Shown: one piece after another, positions 54,708 to 63,359 of the stretch
Numbering within the stretch: the first letter of the stretch is position 1
Layout of the letters: each line of letters opens with the position of its first letter
The notes under the pieces: model-generated
What the model saw: only the letters and a program-made list of their open reading frames with translations
The model's database searches: none
Told to the model about the DNA's origin: nothing
DNA from: an uncultured Prevotellaceae bacterium
GTDB lineage: Bacteria; Bacteroidota; Bacteroidia; Bacteroidales; Muribaculaceae
Assembly (NCBI GenBank): GCA_900318065.1
Contig: ONIY01000009.1
Coordinates: forward strand, 1 to 64,000
Reading direction: 5' to 3'
DNA: 64,000 nucleotides
Translations under genes and position numbers: made by a program

Positions 54708-55837
54708 GAAAATTTGTTTTAATGCTGCTGGCGGTGGCATGTGCCACTACAGTATGGGCAACCGATGTGGGGCAGCTGCTCAGCGACCTGAAGGCGCGAA
54801 TCGCCCCCGACAAGCGAGTGGCAATTTGGAACGTGACCACTACAATGGATGGCGACGTTGCCATAATCAATGGAGTGGTGGGATATCAGGAACAGCTCGA
54901 CGCCATCAATGCCGAGCTTGACCAACAGAACGTTAGCTATAAAAACAATGTCAAGGTGCTTGCCAGCGAGGTGCCTGCCTCGCAGCAGTGGGCGCTGGTG
55001 AAACTCTCGATAGCAACGCTGCGCTGCGAGCCCAGCCATTCGGCCGAGATAGCCACTCAGGGCATCATGGGCATGCCGCTGCGGGTGCTCGAAGTGGGGG
55101 AGTGGTGCCGAGTGCAGTGCCCCGACAACTATATCGCCTATGTGCCCGAGAGCTCTTTGAAGTTTGTCACTGAGCAGGAGCTCAATAAGTGGAAAAATGC
55201 CGAGCGTTACATCGTCACCGTCTATGACGACCGCCTGGTCACCGAGCCCAAGGGCGACGAGACGGTGAGCGACCTTGTGCTGGGCAATATTCTCGAGGTA
55301 GTCAAGAAAAAAGGCAAGTGGATTGAGCTCGCCACTCCCGATGGTCGCACTGGATGGCTCCAGGCCTCTAACGTCGAGAAGCTCGACAAATGGGCGCAAC
55401 AAAACATCGACCTGAAGAAGATTGAGAAGACTGCACGTCGCATGATGGGCTCGAGCTACCTGTGGGGTGGAACATCGACTAAGGTCACCGACTGCTCGGG
55501 ACTGGTGAAGGTGTCCTACTTCTCCAATGGCATTATCCTGCAGCGCGACGCTTCGCAGCAGGCGCTCACGGGCCTCAAGATTGACGACTGGCACGATGCG
55601 CAGCTGTGCGACCTGCTGTTCTTTGGCAACAGCAAGACTGGCCGCGTCACTCATGTGGGACTCTACCTGCGCGACGGCAAGTACATCCATTGCTCGGGGC
55701 AGGTGAAGGTCAACGACCTCAACCCCGAAGCCCCCGACTATCTCTACAGTCCGCTGTCCATTAGCCGCATCAACGGCATGATAGGCACCAAGGGCATCGT
55801 CTACGTGCGCGACCACAACTGGTACTTCAAGAAATAA
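54704..55837 (+). CDS. SH3-NlpC/P60 peptidoglycan endopeptidase
   Basis: A 377-residue exported peptidase. Signal MRKFVLMLLAVACATTVWA; a region of about 110 residues that includes an SH3-like fold (STEIATQGIMG-like strands at about 105-150 and again 165-225); then an NlpC/P60 domain with catalytic C264 (VTDCSGLVKVSYF), H317 (GRVTHVGLYL) and H329 (YIHCSG). Enzymes of this type cut the gamma-D-Glu to diaminopimelate bond and release L-Ala-D-Glu. It overlaps the transglutaminase gene by 4 bases and precedes the epimerase by 26, which fits the product being epimerised next. Confidence 0.92.
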   Translation: MRKFVLMLLAVACATTVWATDVGQLLSDLKARIAPDKRVAIWNVTTTMDGDVAIINGVVGYQEQLDAINAELDQQNVSYKNNVKVLASEVPASQQWALVKLSIATLRCEPSHSAEIATQGIMGMPLRVLEVGEWCRVQCPDNYIAYVPESSLKFVTEQELNKWKNAERYIVTVYDDRLVTEPKGDETVSDLVLGNILEVVKKKGKWIELATPDGRTGWLQASNVEKLDKWAQQNIDLKKIEKTARRMMGSSYLWGGTSTKVTDCSGLVKVSYFSNGIILQRDASQQALTGLKIDDWHDAQLCDLLFFGNSKTGRVTHVGLYLRDGKYIHCSGQVKVNDLNPEAPDYLYSPLSISRINGMIGTKGIVYVRDHNWYFKK

Positions 55838-55863
55838 TCGATTAACTCTAAATAAATAATAAC

Positions 55864-57000
55864 ATGAATCGAAGAAAATTTTTGGTTGGAACTGGACTGG
55901 GCTTGATTGCTGCGTCGGCTCCCATCTCTATCTCGGCTAAAGGAAAAGCCACCAAGAAAGTAGCAAAGACAGGAAGACTGAACTTGTCGTTTGCACCCTA
56001 TGAGTTGAAATTGCGCCATGCGTTCAATCTTGCTCGTTACAGCCGCACTACCACCCCCGACGTGCAGGTGCAGCTCGAGTATGACGGCATCATTGGCTAT
56101 GGCGAGGCATCGATGCCTCCCTATCTGGGCGAGAGCGTGGAGAGCGTTACCAAGTTCTTGAGCAGCCTCGACCTGTCGCAGTTCAACGACCCATTCTGCA
56201 TCGAGGACATCCTGTCCTATGTCGACAGCGTGGCACCCAACAACCGCGCCGCCAAGGCTAGCGTCGATATCGCATTGCACGACCTGCTGGGTAAAATCAT
56301 GGGACAGCCCTGGTACAAGATTTGGGGCTACAATCCCGCCAAGACGCCTGTAACAAGCTTCACCATTGGCATCGACACTGAGGAAGTGGTTAGGCAGAAG
56401 GTGAAAGAGGCTTCGCCCTACAAACTCCTGAAGGTGAAGATGGGCCTTGACAACGACAAGGAGACGGTAGAGATCATCAAGAGCATGACCGACGTGCCCA
56501 TCTGCGTCGACGTCAATCAAGGATGGACCAGTAAGGAGCAAGCACTCGAGATGTGCTACTGGCTCAAGGAGCGCGGATGCATCTTTGTGGAGCAGCCTTT
56601 CGACAAGACTATGATTGATGAGACGGCATGGCTGCGCGAGCGCTCGCCACTGCCCATCATCGCCGACGAGGCTTTCCAGCGCCTGCCCGACATCGTGAAG
56701 TTCAAGGGCGTGTATGACGGCATCAACATCAAGCTGATGAAGAGCACCGGTCTGCACGAGGCTCACAAGATGGTGACTCTGGCTCGTGCCCTCGACATGA
56801 AGGTGATGATTGGCTGTATGACCGAGACATCGTGTGCTGTGACTGCCGCCGCCAATCTCTCGCCAGTGGTCGACTATGCCGACCTTGACGGCAACTTGCT
56901 CATCGCCAACGACCGATTCGACGGCATGACAGTTGAGAACGGCAAGATCACCCTCCACGACATCCCAGGACTGGGCATCAAGTTGAAAAAGGGTAAGTAA
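55864..57000 (+). CDS. Dipeptide (L-Ala-D/L-Glu) epimerase, enolase superfamily
   Basis: A 378-residue enolase-superfamily enzyme. The start MNRRKFLVGTGLGLIAASAP looks like a twin-arginine signal, so the enzyme may be exported, unlike the E. coli relative. Catalytic lysines are K190/K192 (LLKVKMG) and K293 (IKLMKSTG); metal ligands are D216 (DVNQGW), E243 (EQPF) and D268 (ADEAF). The residues match L-Ala-D/L-Glu epimerases of the muconate-lactonising subgroup. It would epimerise muropeptide-derived L-Ala-D-Glu to L-Ala-L-Glu for peptidase cleavage. It follows the NlpC/P60 gene by 26 bases. Confidence 0.9.
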   Translation: MNRRKFLVGTGLGLIAASAPISISAKGKATKKVAKTGRLNLSFAPYELKLRHAFNLARYSRTTTPDVQVQLEYDGIIGYGEASMPPYLGESVESVTKFLSSLDLSQFNDPFCIEDILSYVDSVAPNNRAAKASVDIALHDLLGKIMGQPWYKIWGYNPAKTPVTSFTIGIDTEEVVRQKVKEASPYKLLKVKMGLDNDKETVEIIKSMTDVPICVDVNQGWTSKEQALEMCYWLKERGCIFVEQPFDKTMIDETAWLRERSPLPIIADEAFQRLPDIVKFKGVYDGINIKLMKSTGLHEAHKMVTLARALDMKVMIGCMTETSCAVTAAANLSPVVDYADLDGNLLIANDRFDGMTVENGKITLHDIPGLGIKLKKGK

Positions 57001-57017
57001 CCTATTGATATCTACTC

Positions 57018-57055
57018 TCACTTCAGGGCTTGTGTGATGCCTTGCCCTGAAGTGA
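57018..57055 (+). terminator. Hairpin after the epimerase gene
   Basis: TCACTTCAGGGC and GCCCTGAAGTGA (57018-57029 with 57044-57055), a perfect 12-bp stem with a weak T-run. Confidence 0.6.
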
Positions 57056-57092
57056 GGTTTCTTGAAATGTAAAACGAAATTAATCAATTGAA

Positions 57093-57884
57093 ATGAAAAA
57101 ATCTTATAGAGTCCTGATCGCCATTATGGCACTGGCGCTACTGGCGGTTTTCCTCTACTCTCAGAGCGACTCGCTCTCTGAGATGATTGGCCTGAAGAAA
57201 GGCAAATTCAATGAGACGCTCTTTGCCGAGAAAAAAAGCAAGGAGGTGAAGACTGCGCCTGCCGACACTACAGCCACCAAGAAACAACCAGGCAAGAACG
57301 AGATGGACACCACGTCTAAGACGATTCTGTTCATTGGCGACTCGATGGTGGAGTGCTTGTTCCCGCGCATGTCGGCCTATGCCAAGAAAAATGGCCACAC
57401 CTTCTATGCTGTGATATGGTATAGCGCCACCAGCGAGGTGTATGGAACACGCACCACCATTAAGGAGTACATCGACAAGTACAAGCCTAATTACATTATC
57501 TTTAGCCTGGGAGGCAACGAGCTCTTTGTGCGTGACATCAAGGACAACAGGCAACGCTATGTGGATGAGATAATCAGGCAGTTTGGAGATATCCCTTATG
57601 TGTGGATAGGGCCGCCCAACTGGAAACCCGACACCGGCGTCAACGAGATGATTGAGAGCAGTGTCCCCGAGGGATGCTTCTACCTCTCCTATACCCCCGA
57701 CCAGCACTACGGCCGCAAGAAGGATGGCGCCCACCCCGACAAGCCATCGTCGATACTGTGGATGGACCGTATCGCCAGCTGGATAATGAACAAGTCGGCC
57801 CATCGCATCAAGATGGAGAAACCTGCCGCTGGCGAGGTGGGACGACCTAACGACCTCGTCCTCTTGCAACCGCTGGGATCCTAA
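57093..57884 (+). CDS. SGNH-hydrolase-fold protein, membrane-anchored
   Basis: A 263-residue protein with an N-terminal membrane anchor (about 7-25, VLIAIMALALLAVFLYS) and an SGNH hydrolase domain. Catalytic Ser is S84 in FIGDSMVECL; the oxyanion segment is LGGNELFV; the Asp/His pair is in KDGAHPDKP (D211, H214). Enzymes of this kind add or remove O-acetyl groups on wall glycans or polysaccharides. It is followed by an MBOAT gene after 80 bases; such pairs are typical of O-acetylation modules. Confidence 0.82.
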   Translation: MKKSYRVLIAIMALALLAVFLYSQSDSLSEMIGLKKGKFNETLFAEKKSKEVKTAPADTTATKKQPGKNEMDTTSKTILFIGDSMVECLFPRMSAYAKKNGHTFYAVIWYSATSEVYGTRTTIKEYIDKYKPNYIIFSLGGNELFVRDIKDNRQRYVDEIIRQFGDIPYVWIGPPNWKPDTGVNEMIESSVPEGCFYLSYTPDQHYGRKKDGAHPDKPSSILWMDRIASWIMNKSAHRIKMEKPAAGEVGRPNDLVLLQPLGS

Positions 57885-57964
57885 TTTGTCATCACAATAA
57901 TAAACCTCAAGATTTTAAAGCCCAGCGCAGCTTGATTTAGAAACTTGAGCCAACAATCTTAGAT

Positions 57965-59437
57965 ATGGAAACTTTCCTGCATAACGTGTGGAACCTTTTA
58001 TGTTTCGACCCTGCCAGGCCGCTGGTGTTCAACAGTGGGCTCTTCTGGTGCCTGTTCTTGATATTCCTGCCCATCTATGGCTTGCTCAAGTCGAGGCGCA
58101 CCAAGATGATGATTTTCGTCATCGCATTCAGCCTGTATTTCTTCTACAAGTCGAGCGGGTGGTTCTTCCTCTTGCTTGTGGCAACATCGGTTCTCGACTG
58201 GTTCTTTGCCAAGCAAATCAAGTGGGAGCGCACTCGCATGATGAAGCGCTTCTGGCTGTGGCTGAGCATCGTGATATCGGTTTCGCTGCTCGGTTTCTTT
58301 AAGTATTCCAATTTTCTTATCTGGAATATCAACGAACTGGTGCATAGCAATTTCCAGCCACTTGACCTGATTCTTCCTCTTGGCATCTCGTTCTACACGT
58401 TCAAGACCATAAGCTATGTCGTCGATGTGTATAAGGGCAAGATGGAGCCCACCAGCAACTGGCTTGAATACATCTTCTATCTCTCCTTCTTCCCGGCTCT
58501 TGCCATGGGACCCATTGTCAGGGCAAGGGATTTCTTGCCTCAACTGCAGGCCAACAGGGAACCCTCACGCGAGATGGTCTACAGCGGCTTTTGGCTCGCG
58601 ATGATTGGCGTGATCAAGAAGGCGGTCTTTGCCGACTACATTGGGCAGTACAGCACCATCGCCTTTGGCACAGCAGCGGGCTACAGCGGCTATGAGCTGG
58701 CAATGGCGATGGTGGGATTCACCATGCAAATCTATTGCGACTTCTCGGGATATAGCGACATGGCGATAGGCCTGGGACGCATTCTGGGCTTCGACCTGGG
58801 CATAAACTTCGACTTTCCCTACCGCTCGCAAAACATGACAGTGTTCTGGAAACGATGGCACATCACTCTCTCTAACTGGCTCATGGACTATGTCTACATC
58901 CCCCTGGGAGGCAACCGCAAGGGAAAGCCGCGTCAGTATCTCAACCTCATGATAACAATGCTCGTGGGCGGACTGTGGCATGGCGCAGCATGGAACTACA
59001 TCGTGTGGGGTGGTGCCCATGGCGTGGCCCTGGTGGTACACAAGTTCACCAAGAAACCGCTCGACCGCTGGTTACCAAGCGACAAGAAGGGAGTGCAATT
59101 CGTGTCATGGCTCTTGGCGTTCACCTTCATTTGCATCACAATGACAATCTTTGGCGCCGGCGATATTGCCAACTCATGGATTGTGATTAAGAAGGCGTTC
59201 ACCGAGTTTGACCCTGCCTATTTTGTGCCATTCTTCACCGCACGCAAGACGTGGTGCATTCTCATGATAGTAATCTTCGCACTGCACTTCGTGCCCAAGA
59301 AGGTGTACCAGGCCATCAGCGACTGGTTCGTCAATACACACTGGCTGGTGAAACTCGCCATCTTCATCGTGGTAGTCCAACTGGTGATTGAATTCTCCTC
59401 CGCCGAAGTGAAACCATTCATCTACAACCAGTTCTAA
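57965..59437 (+). CDS. MBOAT-family O-acyltransferase (AlgI/PatA-like)
   Basis: A 490-residue polytopic membrane O-acyltransferase with about 10-11 membrane segments. The family motifs are FPALAMGPIVRARDFLPQL, FDFPYRSQNMTVFWKRWHIT and GGLWHGAAWNYIVWGGAHGV, where the conserved His is expected at the active site. It would pass acetyl groups across the inner membrane to the partner SGNH protein, as in PatA/PatB or AlgI/AlgJ. The acceptor (peptidoglycan, LPS or exopolysaccharide) cannot be read; the muropeptide genes upstream make peptidoglycan a candidate. It is the last gene before the repeat-rich region. Confidence 0.9.
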   Translation: METFLHNVWNLLCFDPARPLVFNSGLFWCLFLIFLPIYGLLKSRRTKMMIFVIAFSLYFFYKSSGWFFLLLVATSVLDWFFAKQIKWERTRMMKRFWLWLSIVISVSLLGFFKYSNFLIWNINELVHSNFQPLDLILPLGISFYTFKTISYVVDVYKGKMEPTSNWLEYIFYLSFFPALAMGPIVRARDFLPQLQANREPSREMVYSGFWLAMIGVIKKAVFADYIGQYSTIAFGTAAGYSGYELAMAMVGFTMQIYCDFSGYSDMAIGLGRILGFDLGINFDFPYRSQNMTVFWKRWHITLSNWLMDYVYIPLGGNRKGKPRQYLNLMITMLVGGLWHGAAWNYIVWGGAHGVALVVHKFTKKPLDRWLPSDKKGVQFVSWLLAFTFICITMTIFGAGDIANSWIVIKKAFTEFDPAYFVPFFTARKTWCILMIVIFALHFVPKKVYQAISDWFVNTHWLVKLAIFIVVVQLVIEFSSAEVKPFIYNQF

Positions 59438-59579
59438 CCCGAGGCGCAGCCCTTGAACATATTGATACCTCATCACCCTGCCACATAGATCTATTATGTG
59501 GCTTATTGAGGTGTACCTACAACTCCCTCACCAGCAAGATTGTGCATTATGAATTGTGCATTATGCATTAACCAGCGCC

Positions 59580-59700
59580 GCAGGTGGACACAGCAGGCTG
59601 TGTCCCTACGCTGCCCTCACCGATCTCCCATCCCCGCGCCGCAGGCGCCACTTAACACTTAACCCTTCACCCTTCACCCTTCACCCTTCACACTTACCAT
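59580..59700. repeat. Repeat module: CAGCAGGCTGTGTCC block and CTTAACCCTTCA microsatellite
   Basis: GCAGGCTGTGTCCCTACGCT (from about 59589) matches 63542-63561; CCCCGCGCCGCAGGCGCCAC (59632-59651) matches 53110-53130; then CTTCACCCTTCACCCTTCAC units. No gene is present. Confidence 0.75.
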
Positions 59701-59735
59701 CGATCCCCGCGCCGAAGGCGGAGGCGGTAGTAATT

Positions 59736-59849
59736 AAATAAACCACAGATTGTTCAGATTATACAGATTCTCTATATTTTTTCATTATTCTGTGTTTCAG
59801 AAGATTAAAAAATCCGATTAATCTGTTTAATTTGTGGTTTTTTATTATT
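59736..59849. repeat. Stem-loop element, copy B
   Basis: The same element as at 52871 and 63611; left arm starts AACCACAGATTGTTCAGATT at 59741. The palindrome follows directly at 59850-59873. Confidence 0.85.
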
Positions 59850-59970
59850 GTAGGGACAAGGCGTGCCTTGTCCGCTGGAGGATTTGTTTCCTCACAGGGA
59901 ATAGCACCAACGTTGTGATACTCTCGCAAAGTTGCCACTCCGTGGTCAAAAAGCCTCGCAAGCTCGGTGA
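59850..59970. repeat. Palindrome plus CTCACAGGGAATAGCACC module, copy B
   Basis: The palindrome (59850-59873), then TCCTCACAGGGAATAGCACC, CTCTCGCAAAGTTGCCACTC and AAGCCTCGCAAGCTCGG. The same order is seen at 63723-63870, where the last piece is inverted. At 60071-60120 the ACCGATAGGTGCAGCTTTGT module follows, also present at 63870-63917, and a relative at 60150-60185. Confidence 0.8.
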
Positions 59971-60238
59971 TTAAAAAATAATCCTGCGTAAGCAGACCAA
60001 TGGTGCAAGTCGAATGCAGAATATCAAGCTTGATTGATTTATGCTGAGACGCAACCCATTGATGCTGAAAGACTTTGTGACACCGATAGGTGCAGCTTTG
60101 TGAGATTATTGTGTCCTCACCGCCGTTTCACGTTCCACCTTCCACAATTGGCTGACACCTATAGGTGCAGCTTTTTGAGAGGAAAAATTACCGTTGTTTC
60201 GGTCCGGAATTGTCGATTTAATAACTGCAACAGAATAA

Positions 60239-60418
60239 AACATCAACATCGAGAACGGAGCCACCTTTGCCATAAAGACACCTGGCAAAGTAACCATTGA
60301 CGGCTGCGTGTTCCAGAGCGGAGCCAAGGTCAAGATAGAGGCTGGAAAGGTGGAAATTGTCAAGAGTTTCACTGCTGAGCGTGGCTCGAAGGTATACATT
60401 TCTCACTTTGTTGAATAA
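60239..60418 (+). pseudogene. Orphan C-terminal fragment, copy 1
   Basis: An open reading stretch of 59 codons plus stop, with no start, encoding KTPGKVTIDGCVFQSGAKVK, then IEAGKVEIVKSFTAERGSKV and YISHFVE. An almost identical stretch follows the gene at 60498 (61301-61462). The GSxxxxx-SGAxVxIxAG-FTAERGS pattern resembles the 3-coathanger stack domain at the ends of Bacteroidetes secreted proteins. No upstream part of the gene remains. Confidence 0.65.
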
Positions 60419-60445
60419 AAAATTGGAATTACAACTCTAATTCAC

Positions 60446-60453
60446 TATTTTTG
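60446..60453 (+). promoter_or_regulatory. -7 box TATTTTTG for the gene at 60498
   Basis: Matches TAnnTTTG, 45 bases before the ATG. Confidence 0.55.
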
Positions 60454-60497
60454 CGATTGAAAGAACGACAATTAGTAACTGGTTAAAACTTATTGTT

Positions 60498-61298
60498 ATG
60501 AAGAAGAACATTATACTTTGGGCATTATTATTGACTTTTTCTGCTGCTACTGCGCAAGGTCCAGGATCGGGCTATCCATGTCCCTCTGAGCTTATTATAC
60601 ATCCATTGTACGCAACTGGTAAAGCTCACAAATTCAAGCTAAGACTATCTCTATACAATGACAGCCAGAATCTTAATGGTTTTTTCGTGAGATTATCAAA
60701 ATCTGAATTAGCAAGATGGGTAATGGTTGACAAAGAAAATGCCACCTATTTCACAACTAAGGGTTATGGTAAGAACATACTTGCTCGCTGGGAAGACAAG
60801 ACTGATGAAGAGCGTGAAGAAGAATTTGAGCAACATTGCGATGTTGATACAGGTGTTTTTGATGAAAAACTTACAATTGCTGAAGTTCTTACAACTAATG
60901 TTTGTCCTTTTTTCCCTGTTGGAAATGACATAGGAGTAGGTGAATTTGCCATTGACTTGTCTGATTGTGAGGACGGGCTATATTATATTGGCTCAGATAT
61001 TACACCCCTAGATTATGTTTTCTCATATACGGGAGGTGATGAGGGAACATGTGGATGGACTCCTGATTACGGATTAGTTATGGAATTATATAAACAAGGT
61101 GACCTAGTGTCAATTTATCCGTGGTTCCCCATGGACGACTATGACGGCGTTGAGGAAGTGGAAAAGGACAAAAGCGTTGCGAGCGTTCGTTACTACAACC
61201 TCGCCGGCGTGGAGAGTGCCCAGCCTGTCAAGGGAGTGAACATCAAGGTCACCACCTACAGCGACGGCACCACCAAGAGCGAGAAGATAGTGAGATAA
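60498..61298 (+). CDS. Secreted protein with shared sorting-like tail (body 1)
   Basis: A 266-residue secreted protein. MKKNIILWALLLTFSAATAQ is a signal peptide. The body (about 20-215) is AT-rich in codons, Cys-containing and without a recognised domain. The last about 45 residues (SVRYYNLAGVESAQPVKGVN, then IKVTTYSDGTTKSEKIVR) are GC-rich in codons and almost identical to those of the gene at 61528. The switch in base composition occurs near 61135. Downstream DNA continues into the second copy of the orphan fragment. Likely exported through the outer membrane; function unknown. Confidence 0.65.
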   Translation: MKKNIILWALLLTFSAATAQGPGSGYPCPSELIIHPLYATGKAHKFKLRLSLYNDSQNLNGFFVRLSKSELARWVMVDKENATYFTTKGYGKNILARWEDKTDEEREEEFEQHCDVDTGVFDEKLTIAEVLTTNVCPFFPVGNDIGVGEFAIDLSDCEDGLYYIGSDITPLDYVFSYTGGDEGTCGWTPDYGLVMELYKQGDLVSIYPWFPMDDYDGVEEVEKDKSVASVRYYNLAGVESAQPVKGVNIKVTTYSDGTTKSEKIVR

Positions 61299-61300
61299 CT

Positions 61301-61462
61301 CACAAGAACATCGTCAAGACCCCTGGCAAAGTAACTATTGACGGCTGCGTGTTCCAGAGCGGAGCCAAGGTCAAAATAGAGGCTGGAAAAGTAGAGATTC
61401 TAAAGAATTTCACCGCTGAGCGTGGCTCTAAGGTGGAAATGACTAAATTTGTTGACAGATAA
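61301..61462 (+). pseudogene. Orphan C-terminal fragment, copy 2
   Basis: Starts right after the stop of the 60498 gene and encodes KTPGKVTIDGCVFQSGAKVK, then IEAGKVEILKNFTAERGSKV and EMTKFVDR, then stop. Homologous to 60239-60418. It has no own start. Confidence 0.65.
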
Positions 61463-61486
61463 TTTGTAATATTAACAAAAGCTTGC

Positions 61487-61494
61487 TAATTTTG
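61487..61494 (+). promoter_or_regulatory. -7 box TAATTTTG for the gene at 61528
   Basis: Matches TAnnTTTG, 34 bases before the ATG. Confidence 0.55.
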
Positions 61495-61527
61495 CAGATA
61501 ACAAATCTTTTTTAAACACAATATATT

Positions 61528-62394
61528 ATGAAAAAGATTATACTTTTCTTGTTGGGACTGCTGGTCATGACCAGCGCCAGCGCAGTAGAATACCAATACT
61601 TGCCATTGGTTAAGGAGGGCAAGAAGTGGGTTTATTTTTATTCCAATGGTCCGGGTTTTTATGTTGGACAACTTGTCAACACAACAGAAATGAATGGTCA
61701 CAAATACATAAACTATTACGTTCAAGAAGGCGTTTCAACGCCAGAAATCAATCTGGAAGAAGCCAATTTAAGAGCCTTCTTTCGTGAAGAAAACAAGAGA
61801 GTATATATTGTCTATAATAACTGGGACGTGGATCAAGATGATGGGCATATTTATTACCGGCAATATAAATTTGCCAAATATTTTGATGAGGCGACTGGCG
61901 AGAATGTACTCTACGATTTCAACGATGTAACCGATCCATATGTCAATCACTACAATAACGACCAACCACTATTAGAAGGGTTGGATGTAGTGATTACTCA
62001 AGAGCAATTAGGGGATTATCTGTCTAATCTTTACATAATTGGCGACAAAGTTGTTATAGCCGAGCAGTGTGGTGCGGTCAAGGATATCCTGCAAAATAAT
62101 GATATGATGCTCAATCCCCTCAATCCAATGTATCATAATGGAGGTGAACCCACTCGAATTCTTGCTTACATAGAAGATGATGGTAAAATAATATACAAAG
62201 GCGAGAGCTACGAAGCCGCAATGGAGTATCTGAACTCTTCGGCCATCACCACCGTCGCTGGCGACAAGCAGGTTAAGAGCGTGCGTTACTACAACCTCAC
62301 CGGCGTGGAGAGTGCCGAGCCTGTTAAGGGAGTGAACATAAAGGTGACCACCTACAGCGACGGCACCCGCAAGAGCGAGAAGATGGTGAGATAA
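61528..62394 (+). CDS. Secreted protein with shared sorting-like tail (body 2)
   Basis: A 288-residue secreted protein. Signal MKKIILFLLGLLVMTSASAV, then a body (about 20-240) that begins YLPLVKEGKKWVYFYSNGP, a pattern I recall at the start of many Bacteroidales hypothetical secreted proteins. The body codons are AT-rich. The tail (VKSVRYYNLTGVESAEPVKG, then VNIKVTTYSDGTRKSEKMVR) is GC-rich and nearly identical to that of the 60498 gene; by eye about a dozen differences occur in about 130 bases, including the shared stop and the ACTCACAAGA that follows. The bodies of the two genes are unrelated by eye. Function unknown. Confidence 0.65.
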   Translation: MKKIILFLLGLLVMTSASAVEYQYLPLVKEGKKWVYFYSNGPGFYVGQLVNTTEMNGHKYINYYVQEGVSTPEINLEEANLRAFFREENKRVYIVYNNWDVDQDDGHIYYRQYKFAKYFDEATGENVLYDFNDVTDPYVNHYNNDQPLLEGLDVVITQEQLGDYLSNLYIIGDKVVIAEQCGAVKDILQNNDMMLNPLNPMYHNGGEPTRILAYIEDDGKIIYKGESYEAAMEYLNSSAITTVAGDKQVKSVRYYNLTGVESAEPVKGVNIKVTTYSDGTRKSEKMVR

Positions 62395-62404
62395 CTCACA
62401 AGAT

Positions 62405-62590
62405 TACAAGTATGGCGATAGATTAAAGAATAATTATATTACATTCGATAAAATAAATGTTATTATAAAAGATTATTTGGAAATAGGGCAATCTTTTATC
62501 TTTGATCGTCCTGACATAGAAGGATATACTATACCAGTAACGAATTTTCCTGAATTACTTTTGAATTTATTAAATAAGGTTTACAAATAG
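62405..62590 (+). pseudogene. Start-less AT-rich C-terminal fragment
   Basis: An open stretch of 61 codons plus stop (ending LLLNLLNKVYK) that begins right at the end of the shared ACTCACAAGA sequence, without a start codon or signal. It reads like the C-terminus of a protein whose 5' part has been replaced. Not recognised. Confidence 0.45.
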
Positions 62591-62596
62591 ATTATT

Positions 62597-63346
62597 ATGA
62601 GGAATTTTATATTAATATTTAGCCTGTTTGTCTTATTCGTTGTCGACACTCAAGCTCGCACCATAATGTGGGAGGGAAATGCGGAATACTATAATTTTTC
62701 ATTAATAGAACTAACTATTTATGAGAACATGGATGATTCTATTTTTAGTCGTCTTATTTCCCTTTCTTATCCAGAAGATAAGAATGAAATGCCTGCATTC
62801 GCCATTCGATTATCTCCAAATGGAATTAAAGAAATAAGAATATTAGGTCGTTATGGCACATGGTTGCCTTTGAGTTTCTATAATAGAATTTGCTCTGCTT
62901 TGATAAATCAGAGACAATATCCTTGGATTATAGGAGGTAAGGCTGGAAGGAGGACATTAGATTACTACCAAAATGACTCTTTAATGAAATCTACAGCTAA
63001 ACCTAAGACAATGAAGGAAATATTTATCGATGAGCTAACAGCACAAATGAATAGTGAAAAATCTTATGAATTTGAATGTTACACTTTTGTGCTCCGCTAT
63101 CCTAGTCCTGGTCTTGGAGATAATATAGGTATTGTTGATAATGTATGCCCAACTCGCGAAGAATTGATATTGAATCGAAAGATGTTTATTGATAACTGGC
63201 TCAGTCAAAAGATTTCAGACATCAATGATAATGGAATCAAAGATTCTGATTATGAATTGTTTTTTGACAGAGAACAGTTGAGTAAATACAAGGTCAAAGA
63301 AACCAATGTTATTCTTGGCCTTCCAGGTTATCGCTCAGGAGACTAA
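62597..63346 (+). CDS. AT-rich secreted protein of unknown function
   Basis: A 249-residue protein with a signal peptide (MRNFILIFSLFVLFVVDTQA) and no recognised domain. Codon use is strongly AT-rich relative to most of the window, suggesting recent acquisition. It starts 6 bases after the orphan fragment and ends LGLPGYRSGD; 13 bases after its stop a remnant of the shared sorting-like tail follows in a different frame, so the original tail seems to have been lost or shifted. No exact -7 box was found. Confidence 0.6.
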   Translation: MRNFILIFSLFVLFVVDTQARTIMWEGNAEYYNFSLIELTIYENMDDSIFSRLISLSYPEDKNEMPAFAIRLSPNGIKEIRILGRYGTWLPLSFYNRICSALINQRQYPWIIGGKAGRRTLDYYQNDSLMKSTAKPKTMKEIFIDELTAQMNSEKSYEFECYTFVLRYPSPGLGDNIGIVDNVCPTREELILNRKMFIDNWLSQKISDINDNGIKDSDYELFFDREQLSKYKVKETNVILGLPGYRSGD

Positions 63347-63359
63347 AACTGAATTCCAT

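Noticed and set aside
59556..59741. Short frames within the intergenic repeats
   Set aside because: They consist of translated microsatellite and palindrome sequence and recur only because the DNA repeats do.
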